64,000 nucleotides of DNA. Source: Oidiodendron maius Zn. Lineage: Eukaryota; Ascomycota; Leotiomycetes; Myxotrichaceae. Position 1 is the stretch's first letter. Each line of letters opens with the position of its first letter. The position numbers were made by a program, and so were the translations under genes. Positions 22,645-32,599 of the stretch are shown piece by piece. The stretch is taken from assembly GCA_000827325.1 (NCBI GenBank), contig KN832875.1, forward strand, positions 1,798,001-1,862,000, in the 5' to 3' direction. The notes beneath the pieces were generated by a model, which was not told the DNA's origin, did no database searches, and worked only from the letters and a program-made list of their open reading frames with translations.

Positions 22645-24272
22645 ATGGTTCTCATTGCAGGCCTTATTGGCATCGGTCTTGCCCTCGAAGCCGTGGAAAG
22701 GCGACATGCTAATAGGAATTCGTCGGCGGGGAAGAACAATATTCAAGCACAAGGCTCTCGCCATGGTTCGTCGGCCTCATAATTGAGAAAGCTCGCCCTA
22801 ATCGGCTGCAGATTCTCGAGATACCTCACAGGCAACACAGGCTCAGTTGGATGAGCAGGCCTTCCAAGAAGTGCAGCAATACGCAGATTTCCAGAAAGAT
22901 CTCTCCGAAAGGGTTAGTAATGATTTAATGAAAGATGAAGCAATTCCAGCCTCTACTTACCCGCCTCCGATGCCCAACAATGTCAAACAGGAGTTTTCTC
23001 ATCCGCCATATGTAGATGCTGCCATCATGTCACCGATTTTCCAACGAGGCGTCCCATCACCAGTCGTTATTCCACAGCAGAGATCAGAGGATGGAAGGAT
23101 TGTCTGGGCAAGAGCCTACTCTCCTGCGCTTTGGCAATGTGGTATTACCCAGGACGCCTTCTTTTACTTCATCGACTGCTATAATGAAATCATCAAAGTC
23201 AGCTGTCCTGTACATCAATATTAGGCCAGCTTACTGATGCTATGTTAGAATTCTCTGCGTTCTGAGGTTGTTAATATTAATTCCATGGGAGTAGGACACT
23301 ATTCTAGTATAGCACAGGTTTTATCATCTCAGGCTGTGCCTATGGCTGTGAGTCTAGCGAAGGGGTCCCAATCGCTGGAGCCGTATGTTAACCATGCCTT
23401 TTTTCTTAAAATTTGCCATATATCTATCTGTTAGATTTTAGCACTAACTTCGAGATGACGGTACAGAACCAGCAACTACCTGCGTCAAGCCAACAGCCAA
23501 CTCTTTAGCCCTCGTGGACTATATGCAATTGCCATCGCTTTCAACTCTCAGCAATCGCAGATCTACTTAGCTGACCACTCGTATTCATATCCAAATACTT
23601 CAGTATCCAATGCTCAATCTCAATTCGTCTTTGCGGCACCACCAGTCTCATCCGAGAATGAGTCTTCCTCAGCAAGTCCGAAGGTGGCACGACGGAAGAA
23701 AAGCGATGCGAAGAAACCACAGAAGCAACAAAACAGTAGCAGAAGAACAACAAATAGATCCAAGGGGCAACTAAAATCCACTTTTGACGGAGCCTTGTCC
23801 AGTGGAGTTAGAGGGCTGAGGAGCTTGAACAGTGAGGCCAGCGGGATGATCAACAGACCCCAAGAAGATAGAACTTCGAGTCGCCCTATTGGATCCGGAG
23901 AAATGGCCCAAGTATGTATAGATTAGATGATAAGTTCTGCTCTATTAACTTTATCTTAAGGAGACTCTCTACCTTTTAATAGTCAACGACACTTCCCAAA
24001 ACATCGGATTCATACAAGCCAGCCACGGCACCCAACCTCCATTCCACTACTATCAATACCACGACAGACCAGTCTTCCAGGTAGACGTGTCTAATCAGCC
24101 TTGGGTCTACGCCCCTGATCACAAGGTTTACTCGACGAGCACTTTTGACCCTTCCGGACATGTCGAGACACAGCAGCACAACGACCCACCGCCGGCATAT
24201 GATTCCATGATGAGAGCTAGCTATGACAGAGCACAAGCAAACGGCGGGGAGTATTGTGTTCCAACACTATAG
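22645..24272 (+). CDS. Conserved fungal protein of unknown function with PPAY motif
   Basis: Five exons: 22645-22765, 22812-23197, 23249-23382, 23467-23911, 23961-24272, all in phase, 465 residues. The N-terminus is a short glycine-zipper-like hydrophobic helix (MVLIAGLIGIGLALEA) followed by basic residues. A conserved core follows (RIVWARAYSPALWQCGI, DAFFYFIDCYNEIIK, SNYLRQANSQLFSPRGLYAI). A basic Ser/Lys region (VARRKKSDAKKPQKQQN) leads to ETLYLLIVNDTSQ and a tail with the WW-domain ligand PPAY (DPPPAYDSM). I recognise the pattern as a recurrent family in ascomycetes but know no function. The PPxY would suit recruitment of a Rsp5-type ubiquitin ligase to a membrane-associated protein; that is inference. 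Confidence 0.75.
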
Positions 24273-24581
24273 CGCGGATACTAGGGAACAGATGGAGCTT
24301 TCGCAGTTATGCAGGACAGGATATTACTCATTCCATGAAAGCCAGAATGTATATACGGAAATCAATTGCGAGGCGGGAAATTTATCTTCGTTTCAGATAC
24401 CCACGCTTTCTACATACACAGTATCGTGCAGTAGTCGCCGCTTTCTCTTCTCGGTTGCACAGGGACCCGTTCATGATATGCGTTGGGTATACCAGGATAG
24501 GTAGTCCTCCGCTACCCCCTTTGACAGAAACCAGCTGCCAGAATCCAAGCCTAACAGCAATATCATATTTACTACAACGCA

Positions 24582-25433
24582 TCATTCCCACCCAACTTCT
24601 CCCCTTAAGACAAAGGTCTCGAATCTCACTCCTTCCTCCTCCCACCCCTTCACTTCCTCCGTCCTCACCACACTCGCCCATCCCCTCATCAGCGCCCTCC
24701 AATAACACGCCTCCGCCGCAGGACTCAGATAGCCCATCTCAGTGACCAATTCCCTCTGCCTTCTTGCGATGCCTTTCGCCACATCCGAGTTCGCACGGAG
24801 GTACTCTATGGTCTCTTCGAGATCTGCCCAGTCCGGTGCAACGAAGATCATGTTCGCTTCGGAAGCAGCGTACGACGGCCAGCGGTCTGCGGTGATGGTG
24901 TTGTAGGTGGATTTGGTGGAGAGTGGGAGGGTACGGCTGTGGAGGGGCCGCACGAGATGCGTAGTGTGGAGAAAGTAGGTTAGTGGTGGAGTGAGGATGA
25001 TGGATTCGCAGGCTTGGTGGAAAGGGAGGCGGCCAGAGTAGGTTATGCCCTGTTCTGGTTGTTAGCTAATTTGGTCGTCTGATATACGAGCGTATTTAAG
25101 GGAAGGATTGGACAAGGGGTAAGGAAGATGTGACCTCTGTGTATATAATATACTTGTATCTGCAAAACTCTTCAATAGGAATCGCGTTCTCCGCCTTCTC
25201 TCCACCGCTCTCCCACTTCAATGTCTCGATGTCAGCCCACTCTTTATCTTTGCTCCGCTCCAGCAGCATTGGACGCAGCAGCGTATTCCTCACGGAATTG
25301 CACCACGCCGTGCCTCTCCACACGGGCTTTATCTATCTCCTCCTCCCACGGCGTCTCGCGCTCTACTACCAGAATCTTCTGTAGCGCCTCATTCACGGTC
25401 CCGATGAACTCCAGGGTCGGCGCAGAGGCCTAG
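24582..25433 (-). pseudogene. GT90 (CAP10-like) glycosyltransferase, 3' half of a split gene
   Basis: C-terminal half of a GT90 protein. The last exon (24582-25049) holds GITYSGRLPFHQACESIILT, HTTHLVRPL, the NMIFVAPDWADLEETI block and a normal stop. The intron 25050-25134 is intact. The preceding exon (25135 to about 25323) holds WRGTAWCNSVRNTLLRP, WADIETLKWE and FCRYKYIIYTE. Upstream, 25325-25433 encodes TLEFIGTVNEALQKIL and TPWEEEIDKAR, but in another frame, so there is a frameshift near 25324. Homology to GT90 stops at about 25433, where a transposase remnant begins. The family transfers xylose or related sugars in the Golgi. The matching 5' half lies at 33886-34637 on the same strand. Confidence 0.8.
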
Positions 25434-26130
25434 AAGGTTAGGGAGGCCGTTCTGTCTTGTCTTGCTCATCATTATAGAACTCTAGTTTAGGTGCATTCCC
25501 CCACCAAGAGATCCATGCTGCAATGTGAAAGCGCACACCCTTTAAGGGAGGTCGTTCCTCGATATTCTCTGGGTTATCTCGTGTACCTTCCTCCCGGAGA
25601 ACTCTCCCTTGAGCTTGAGACGTAGGGTCAATATGTGCTTCGTCTGTATAGACAATATGATCGAAAAATCCGAAGAGGGGCTAGTTATACATGGTTGAGG
25701 CCGTAGGCGCTCCTTTCCTCAAGGTTTTTGGCTGAAATCACCCTTCTTTATAAACGCGCACTTATACCTCCCACCTCTCTTTGTATGTTCCTTCAATTTC
25801 CGCTGCAATTGACGCTTTCTGACTGGTAGATTATGGTACTGAATCTATGCCTCGTACGGTTGCTTTCGAACAGGATTTCGTAACGGCAAAACAAGCATCT
25901 GGCACATTGATTTGGTTACTTTTAAAGGCCTCCCAAGGTGTGTATATCGATCACGCGTCTTCCTCCTTGCTAATTCACCCATCTCTAGGTACTGCTTTCT
26001 CCAATACCGTCCTGTACCTTCACTGATACCACATTCTGTCGAAATCGACTTCTCTTCAGTATTAGTCGATTAGTAAGTTGTATTGCTGAGGCGCACGTGA
26101 CCTAAACACCAGTTGCGGTTTCCTAGGTGG
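25434..26130 (-). mobile_element. Tc1/mariner-like DNA transposon fragment, decayed
   Basis: Minus-strand translation from about 25690 down to 25440 gives some 80 unbroken codons with FFDHIVYTDEAHIDPTSQ (the first catalytic Asp of a DDE transposase), ILREEGTRDNPENI-like text and VRFHIAAWISWWGNAPKLEF. Upstream, KRQLQRKLKEHTKRGGRYKC matches the region before the catalytic domain, but is broken by TAG stops of the kind made by CAG-to-TAG change. The right edge is uncertain. It abuts the truncated GT90 half exactly where GT90 homology ends, and no clear terminal inverted repeats were found. Family placement rests on motif memory, so another DDE superfamily is possible. Confidence 0.6.
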
Positions 26131-26362
26131 TTTAGACTAGCTGTCAGAACCTACCTTCATTTCTCTTCCACTGCCTTCTAGCTTTTCGTATATATTCAAC
26201 TACAAAAGGAGAGTCAACTGATTATAAACCGTCTACAAGCTTTCACAGCTCTGATCGTCCCCTATTTATCCTCTAGCACGACCCTCCTAGCCAAGGTAGT
26301 CTTTGTATTATTTCATCATCACTCTACCTTATACTGACTTTGATGTAGCCTTTACCAGCGTC

Positions 26363-27182
26363 ATGTCTGATCAAATGGAGACTCCAATCAAAATTTTGCC
26401 CTCCGCACCGGCAGTTGCGCCTTTTGATATCCAGAAACGCATTGAAGAGCTCCATAACTACTTGGATCCAAAAAGCAGTAACTACCAACCGGAACATCAG
26501 CACATTAATATAAGGGCGGTTATTAAACTTTACCAGGAAGGGAAAATTGATGGGGTAGAGCAAGTCTTTATAAAGGATGGAAAGCTTATCCCACGGAAGG
26601 AGATAGCTACAGGACCCTCTGCCCCTTGGATTGAAGGATTGTTCCATCAGATGGCCCAAAAATATAGTTATGGGCATGGGGCCTTTGGTAATAACTTTCA
26701 CGAAGTAAGTATTCGTTTCTTCTTATGATTTGGAATTTAAGATTTTCTTTTATTAGATTCATATTTTACTTCGGCTAATACCCGCTCTTGGAGGTAATGG
26801 AGTAGTCGTTGGAATGGCTGTGATGAACGATACCGGCTCTGACCTGTTGTCGCTCTATTCTACCGATTTGCTTTACCTTGGAGGAGACATTGGGGGTAAC
26901 ATTCAAGGATATCGTGGCCAGGTTGAGCCGACTTCTGTTGTAGACGCGAACGGTATAATCAGAGTCTGGCCAACATATCTCGTACAAGTTCGGCTTGCAA
27001 GGGATGACTATACACCATGGAGCGACTGGATTGTTGAAGTTGCAATAGTTAGACCACCTTCTCCTTATCTACTCCGACTATCCGGGATTGGAATCAGGCA
27101 TGAGTTGTATTTCGGTACATCGCCAAATAATCTTCACCTTGCTGTTAGTGCAACTAAGGGGGGTTTGACATCTCTACTGTAG
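26363..27182 (+). CDS. DTGS retropepsin-like protein of unknown function
   Basis: Two exons, 26363-26704 and 26757-27182, phase 0 at the 52-nt intron, 255 residues. The N-terminal half is soluble and charged (IQKRIEELHNYLDPKSS, AVIKLYQEGKIDGVEQVF). The second exon begins ILLRLIPALGGNGVVVGMAV, then MNDTGSDLLSLYSTDLLYLG. The hydrophobic strand plus D-T-G-S-D is the active-site pattern of aspartic (retropepsin-like) peptidases. A second hydrophobic-hydrophobic-G element may be LLRLSGIGIRHELYFG. There is no signal peptide, so the protein is probably cytosolic. It lies open inside otherwise decayed sequence and is followed after 349 bp by another same-strand gene. A domesticated retroelement protease is one possible origin. 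Function is unknown. Confidence 0.6.
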
Positions 27183-27338
27183 GGATATTCTTAGCAAGTC
27201 AAGGCTGGCAGTCTAAAGAAGGTAGAGTGGAATCAATGTATGTACTAGTATTGTTATATAGGATTCAAAACCACAAGAGTAGTTTATAATTCTATACATT
27301 CCATTAAAGCTGACCCTTAATTTGCAATTTAGGCAGAC

Positions 27339-27386
27339 TATGGCTTGACTATAGTTTGACTATAGTCAAGCTATACTCAAGCTATG
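27339..27386. repeat. Quasi-palindromic direct/inverted repeat cluster
   Basis: In 48 bp, TGACTATAG occurs twice (27346, 27357) and the inverted-type unit TCAAGCTAT twice (27366, 27378). The centre (27356-27369) is a perfect 14-bp palindrome, TTGACTATAGTCAA. It sits in the spacer between the DTGS gene and its downstream partner. It could be an operator-like site, an element terminus or a hairpin. Confidence 0.6.
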
Positions 27387-27531
27387 GAGTCGAGAAAGCC
27401 AGTGCAATATTCACTGTCTTCTAAGTCCTACAATTCCTATTCTGTCGCTTACGCTAAAATATTATTCGATCTACTCATCTACTCGTTACTTTGTCCATCA
27501 CCTTTCTATACAAACTCAATCAACTCATAAT

Positions 27532-28380
27532 ATGGCTCCACCTACGCCCTCACCTACACCTGCCAAGGCCCCTATGAATAGACCTGGTTCTATACGGGTT
27601 ATTGGAAAATTTGAAGACTTGACCTTAGAGGAGCGCTATCTCGCCAACGATATTATTGATGTCCTAGGAGAGAGGAACCTAACGAATGAAAAGGCTGATA
27701 ACCAAACTCGAGAATGGTTCTGGCAATCTGTATTCCGTACCAAATGGAACACGAATCAACCCAATATACACCCAGGCCCATTACCCGACCGACAATTTGC
27801 AGAGGCAGCAATATGTATTGGACGGTTTAACCAAGACCTGCCTCCCTCTAAAGGCGTTGCTAGAAGAGCATCTCAAGAAGATCGACAACCACCTCCCCCA
27901 AGCGCACACCGACGCCGCCTCGCGCCTGCCTACCTTAGGCCTAACATCAACTGGGATACCGAGGGTATTGTGTGGATGTATACTGATGGTCGAGGTCAGG
28001 CCGTCAACCCTCGGTATATCGACCTTATGGGATTCTCTGATCACAGGCAAGCACGGGCATACGCGATAATCCACTGGGACGAGGCTGAATGCACGCGAAT
28101 TGGTCGATGGAATCACCTTATAGCTGTGTATATCGCTAGAAATCGCTTGGTAGGCTGGATGAGGAGACACAGAAGGGAGGATGGAGATGATGGAGATGAT
28201 GAAGAAGATGGAGAGGCTAATGCTGGAGCAGACGTGACTATTAAGGGGCATCTAGAGGACCTTGTGCAAATCCGGACCGGCAATGATATGCTTGCAAATG
28301 TGGCAGATATGGCTAAGACTGTGCAAACTTTAACTGGGGGGTGTGTTGGAGGACACCACTATTTAAAGAATGGTCTATAG
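27532..28380 (+). CDS. Hypothetical protein paired with the DTGS gene
   Basis: Single open frame of 282 residues from ATG 27532, with an AT-rich leader. The start is Pro/Thr-rich (MAPPTPSPTPAKAPMNRPGS). It is followed by a compact conserved-looking block (IRVIGKFEDLTLEERYLAND, QTREWFWQSVFRTKWN). Next come a basic proline segment (SAHRRRLAPAYLRPN), a second block (GIVWMYTDGRGQAVNPRYID, RIGRWNHLIAVYIARNRLVG), an acidic D/E/G stretch and a short C-terminus. No family is recognised. The complete frame, same orientation and closeness to the DTGS gene suggest the two move or act together; that is inference. It could be an accessory gene of a mobile unit or a lineage-specific host gene. Confidence 0.5.
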   Translation: MAPPTPSPTPAKAPMNRPGSIRVIGKFEDLTLEERYLANDIIDVLGERNLTNEKADNQTREWFWQSVFRTKWNTNQPNIHPGPLPDRQFAEAAICIGRFNQDLPPSKGVARRASQEDRQPPPPSAHRRRLAPAYLRPNINWDTEGIVWMYTDGRGQAVNPRYIDLMGFSDHRQARAYAIIHWDEAECTRIGRWNHLIAVYIARNRLVGWMRRHRREDGDDGDDEEDGEANAGADVTIKGHLEDLVQIRTGNDMLANVADMAKTVQTLTGGCVGGHHYLKNGL

Positions 28381-28960
28381 AGGACTCGGATAGACATATG
28401 ATAAATGCCCTGAATCGAAGTGTTACCTATATTCCTTATTTGTTTGTAGTAAACGACCAGACGGCAAGTCCGCATCAGAAAACCGCGACCCCTGCATCAG
28501 GCAAGGCGCGCGCACGGGCCTGCCGCCGCATTCGCGGAGTAACAACGAGCCCCCGCAGGCAGACGTCGATTTGCTCAATTGGGAGGCAGACTCTATAGCT
28601 CCAATGCAATTGAAGGTGTAGCCAAGGGCATCCACGGATCGGGATGCGAAGACACTTCGTGGATGACCAGCCAGAGGGACCGCAACAAGAGGTGAAGGGT
28701 AGGGGGGTTCGGGCAAATTGAACTTTGACTTAGTATGTATTTCACGACAAAGATATTGCTTCACATAGCGACCAACAAAATGTGAAATGGGAAGTCTTCG
28801 TCCTCAGGGCCTCAGCTTGTCCGTTTCCGAGGTCTGCCTCGGCCAGTCACCTGCTGTAATCCTTATAGTTGGTGACAATTCTCAGAGGTAGAATACGAAC
28901 GGAAAAGCTGCTACTGTAATACTAGGTCATATGTAAAGTGCTGACCTCGAGGCTCTCTTA
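28381..28960. other. Spacer without recognised gene
   Basis: About 580 bp of mixed composition. Open frames on both strands (28341-28598 plus, 28423-28764 minus) show no family features. It is probably old intergenic or decayed sequence. Confidence 0.4.
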
Positions 28961-28989
28961 GATGAGAAAAGCGTCCAAGCACTTCGTGC

Positions 28990-29753
28990 CCGAATCCTCT
29001 TCAGCTATAATCCTCTACTGTGAATCTTTATCCCAGCGGAAACCATATCGAAACAAAATGCCAATCTTCCTTGCAATCCTTATTATTCTCCCTTTCCTCC
29101 CTAACTCCTTGCCGACAGAGTCATTGAATGTCCACCAAAAAAGGCCCTCTAGTTCCTTATAGCTATTAAAGTAGTGCCGCCCATCCATGTCCATAAACTC
29201 TAACTCGTTCTCTAGCCGTGAGTCAGGATACCGGGATATCCTTCGGAGAAGAGCGGTGTGAGGTTGTTTCGAAGCTGGGATACCGATGGAGAGAAGCGGG
29301 AGGGCAGGGTTTGGGCGAGCAACTGGAGCTTGCCAGCAAATGTATTTTGGATAGAGCGAGTGTTTATTGGTTGTGGTTTCTTCCAGGATGCAGCAAAGAA
29401 GCTGGGAAGAACATTGCAACGCAGGATCTACAATACAGTGCAAAATCCACAATAGTTTTTTTTTTTTGCCGCTGATACTCTTTAAGAGAAAGTATTACGT
29501 TTGCACCATTCGCAATACACGAGTCCATATACGTGATTCCTGGCAGCTTCTCAATAATATAAACCGAAAGAGGCTCAGAATGTCCAATATAACCATGGTG
29601 AATGGAGCTGGCAATGACACTTCCATGGATTGAGCGAGCAAGATGAAGGTGGTCCACGTTAAGGTCTGAGTCTGGGGTTCGGAAGTGGGCAAGTCTAGCA
29701 GGAGATCCGCCTACAACTGTATAGCTGAAGGCACCTTGGATAGCAGTTGGCAT
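28990..29753 (-). pseudogene. APH-like phosphotransferase pseudogene
   Basis: Two minus-strand pieces in different frames match the fungal aminoglycoside-phosphotransferase-like (protein-kinase fold) family. The first (about 29480-29753) is the N-lobe: PTAIQGAFSYTVVGG, HFRTPDSDLNVDHLHLARSI, LSVYIIEKLPGITYMDSC. The second (about 29015-29300) is the C-terminal helical part: MDMDGRHYFNSYKELEGLFW, SVGKELGRKGRIIRIARKIG, LFRYGFRWD. The central segment that should carry the catalytic HGD and the metal-binding D is absent. A run of twelve T (29456-29467) sits near the frame change. It is thus a dead copy. The family's natural substrates in fungi are mostly unknown. It lies inside the DNA that separates the two GT90 halves. 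Confidence 0.6.
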
Positions 29754-29989
29754 GACCTGGTCATCTCCTTACAGGTCCGTTGGAGCGAGGCAAAGCAAAG
29801 CATCGCCATGGCGGAACGGGGTGATATGCACGCTGCACAGATGGGGTTCACGATGCACATGTTGTGTAATAGAATCATGACCGAGCATTGGCCTGCTTCT
29901 CCGCCTTCCCTCCGGCGTGATTAAGTAGGGACTTGACCTCTAACCTTTAGCTAGACTTCATTTTGCATATTTCTCGTTCATTACTATAC

Positions 29990-30240
29990 TATACATATAA
30001 GCTTATTTTTCATCAAACCTCATTCCCAATTTAATGCTCTAAAATACATTTAGAATAAAGACTTCTTATTATATACTAAATATTAGTATACATTAATTAG
30101 TTTTAAATTTCTCAAAGATACTTTAACATTAATTATAATCATACTTGTAATAAGTATAACCTAGTTTTATTATATTATATTCTAGTAACTTAAATCTCTT
30201 TTTATTAAATTAAAATATATTAGCTATTAATCAGGGCCTT
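29990..30240. repeat. Extremely AT-rich block
   Basis: About 250 bp of nearly pure A/T, including TTTTAT and TAATTA-type words and almost no G or C. In an ascomycete this is typical of heavily RIP-mutated repeat DNA. A similar block lies at 30485-30595. No element identity is recoverable. Confidence 0.6.
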
Positions 30241-30485
30241 AAGCACGCACTACACATCCCTTAGGATCTAGGATATCCTTTAGGATCCAAGATTCAGAGG
30301 ATTCATGTGAGTCAGTAAGAGGCCGAATAGGTCTATATAAAGGGGCCCTTTTCCCAGCTTATCTGTACTTAATTAGTTGTCTCTGCATCACTCAATAGTC
30401 AATATAACTCTGAGTTTCACCTTATATCTGACTACAACCTGTGCATTACCTGACCTCTGATTAAGATTACCTTTACTGTATTAGT
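30235..30485. repeat. Possible solo LTR fossil (promoter-like segment)
   Basis: A higher-GC island between two AT-rich blocks. It has a TATATAAAG box (about 30336-30344), a following CTTATCTG/TCACTCAATA leader and a polypyrimidine/CTGACCTCTG stretch, the layout of fungal LTR promoters. No internal retroelement genes or clear paired end repeats are seen, so this is only a suggestion of an old solo LTR. Confidence 0.25.
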
Positions 30486-30595
30486 TTTTAAGTACCTTTT
30501 TTTGATAATATAAAAGTTTATCATTTAAATTAATATTTTTATTTTACTTTTTTAATTTAATAAATTTACAATAATTATAGTTTTAATGTAGAGGG

Positions 30596-32480
30596 GCAAA
30601 CAGGGAACAGAAAAGGGCGGTCTACAGAGCTGGCTATACGCCTGGTTACCGAAGCAGTACGGACAGCCTGAAGCGGCGGAGCAGTTGCCTCGCTACTCCC
30701 AACTAGATATCAAAGGCGCCTTCAACACAGTTAACCACACTGGGCTCCTAGACACCCTGCATAAACAGGGCTTCCCGATATAGGTGATCAGATAGACTAG
30801 CAGCTACCTCGAGGCATGCTCGGTACAGCTAATGTTTGATGGAGAAGTGTCTAAACCAATACAGATCAGGGCTGGGGTCCCCCAGGGATCCCCCTTATCG
30901 CTGATCCTATTCCTGCTGTATATAGCCTCACTCTACGAGGCCCTAGAGAGGCACGGGAACCTGACAATTATAGGATTCGCAGACGATACAAACCTCCTAG
31001 TAGCTAGCCATGATGTCTCAGAGAACTGCCAGCGACTCGAGAGTGCCTTTCGGGCTTGTGAACGTTGGGCCAAGACAAGAGGTATAGAGTTTGCCCCCCA
31101 GAAGAGCAAGCTTATACACTTTACCTGGAAGCACGCTGGGTTCACGAAGGGGGTTCATCTTGCAGGACGTATAGTCAACCTAGTGGAGTCAGCCTGATTC
31201 CTGGGTGTCTAGCTTAACAGGAAGCTCTAGTAGGGTCGCTACTTAAGAGAAGTCAAGAAGAAGCTAGCTATCCAGAAGCTTGCACTCTCAAAGCTTGCAG
31301 CATCAGTCTGGGGGTACAGCCTAGCCTGTACAAGAGAAATCTACACCAAGGTCATCAGGGCTATAATAGTATATAGAGTATCTATATAGCATAAACCTAG
31401 TGAAGCAGCGGCGAACCCTAGGGGTATCGCTAGCCACCTGAGCACAGTATAGTCTGAATGCCTCCATATAGTCACTAGAGGGTACCGGGTGACTCAGGTT
31501 CGATACCTCAAGGTTGAAGCGGCTATCCTACTGATCCATATATACCTCAACAAGAGAGTAGCAGAGTTCGAGTCCAGGCTCGAACATATAGGCATGGCTA
31601 AGAAGGTATACAGTGCCTGCACTGTAGTGGTGACCTACCTCCAGAGGCAAAGGATAAGAATCAGGCCTATAGGACTATAGCTCCTACCTAAAGGAGGAGA
31701 GCAGAAGGCACAGTAGGCACGCCAGTGGTACACTGAAGGGGAGCTGACAGCAGACAAGGCAGTAGAGAGGGACTGGAGACTTTGGTAGGAGGGCAAGGTC
31801 GAGGCACGGGCAAGGTCCCAGGGAGGTCCTGGTGTAGAGCTAGCGGATATAGACCCTGAATTCAAAGGGAAGAGGGCACTCCGAAACACTAGAACCTTGA
31901 GAAGCACGAGAGCTCCTTTCTTATACAGATCTGTACAGGTAAGGTAGGGCTCCGAGTATTCCTGTTCCAATGAAGGGTCCCCGAGGTAAACACGCTGCTC
32001 TATCGCTACAGCATCACAGGGGAGACGCCAGCCCATATAGTCCTCTTCTGCCTAGAGCTATAACAAGAAAAAGAGGAGCTCCAAAGGGCTCTCCTGCTAT
32101 ACCCCCTGTACACTACCCGGGACTTCATGGCAGCAACAGCAGACCTGGCCTGTATAGGGACGGTAGTAAGGTGGCTCTTAGCTACTGGCTGCCTTCCTGA
32201 GTACTGGCGAGCCTGCAGGTATATAGCAATCCAGGACCAGGAGGAAGGGGAAGGGGAAAAGAGGGGGCAAGAGTAGGCCCAAGGTGGTATCATGTAGTCG
32301 GTGGTGAGACCGGCTAAGTAGCAGCGAGGACCAGGCGAAGACGCTTCGTGTGTATAGGGACCAGCGTATAAGGGTTTTGTCCAGCCTTAAGGGGCAAGGT
32401 TTACCTTATAATATTTCAGTAGTGGTTCTGTAGCTAGATAGCTAGACAGTATATTAATAATAATAATAAAATAATAATAA
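30596..32480 (+). mobile_element. Tad1-like LINE (non-LTR retrotransposon) fragment, RIP-damaged
   Basis: Plus-strand reverse transcriptase, 5'-truncated. It reads QLDIKGAFNTVNHTGLLDTL, IQIRAGVPQGSPLSLILFLL, the catalytic GFADDTNLLV (YADD-type box) and RGIEFAPQKSKLIHF (thumb region). It continues into KKKLAIQKLALSKLAASVWG and a long C-terminal tail. Many in-frame TAG stops sit where W or Q is expected (TGG or CAG to TAG), for example in the segment after HKQGFPI and in the 31196-31260 stretch; this is the CpA-to-TpA signature of RIP. The 3' end is probably the TAA-repeat tail at about 32453-32485. No RNase H or endonuclease domain is visible. Confidence 0.85.
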
Positions 32481-32599
32481 TATAGTTTTAATGTTTAAAA
32501 GGTTAATTGATTCTTACTCTAGCTAGCTAAAATAAAGCTATAAAGTATCCCTATAGTCTTATACCTAGGAAAACTATTTAGAATAGAAGAAAAACCTAG

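Noticed and set aside
31490-31510. tRNA B-box-like sequence
   Set aside because: GGTTCGATACC lies within LINE coding sequence, with no matching A box or foldable tRNA around it.
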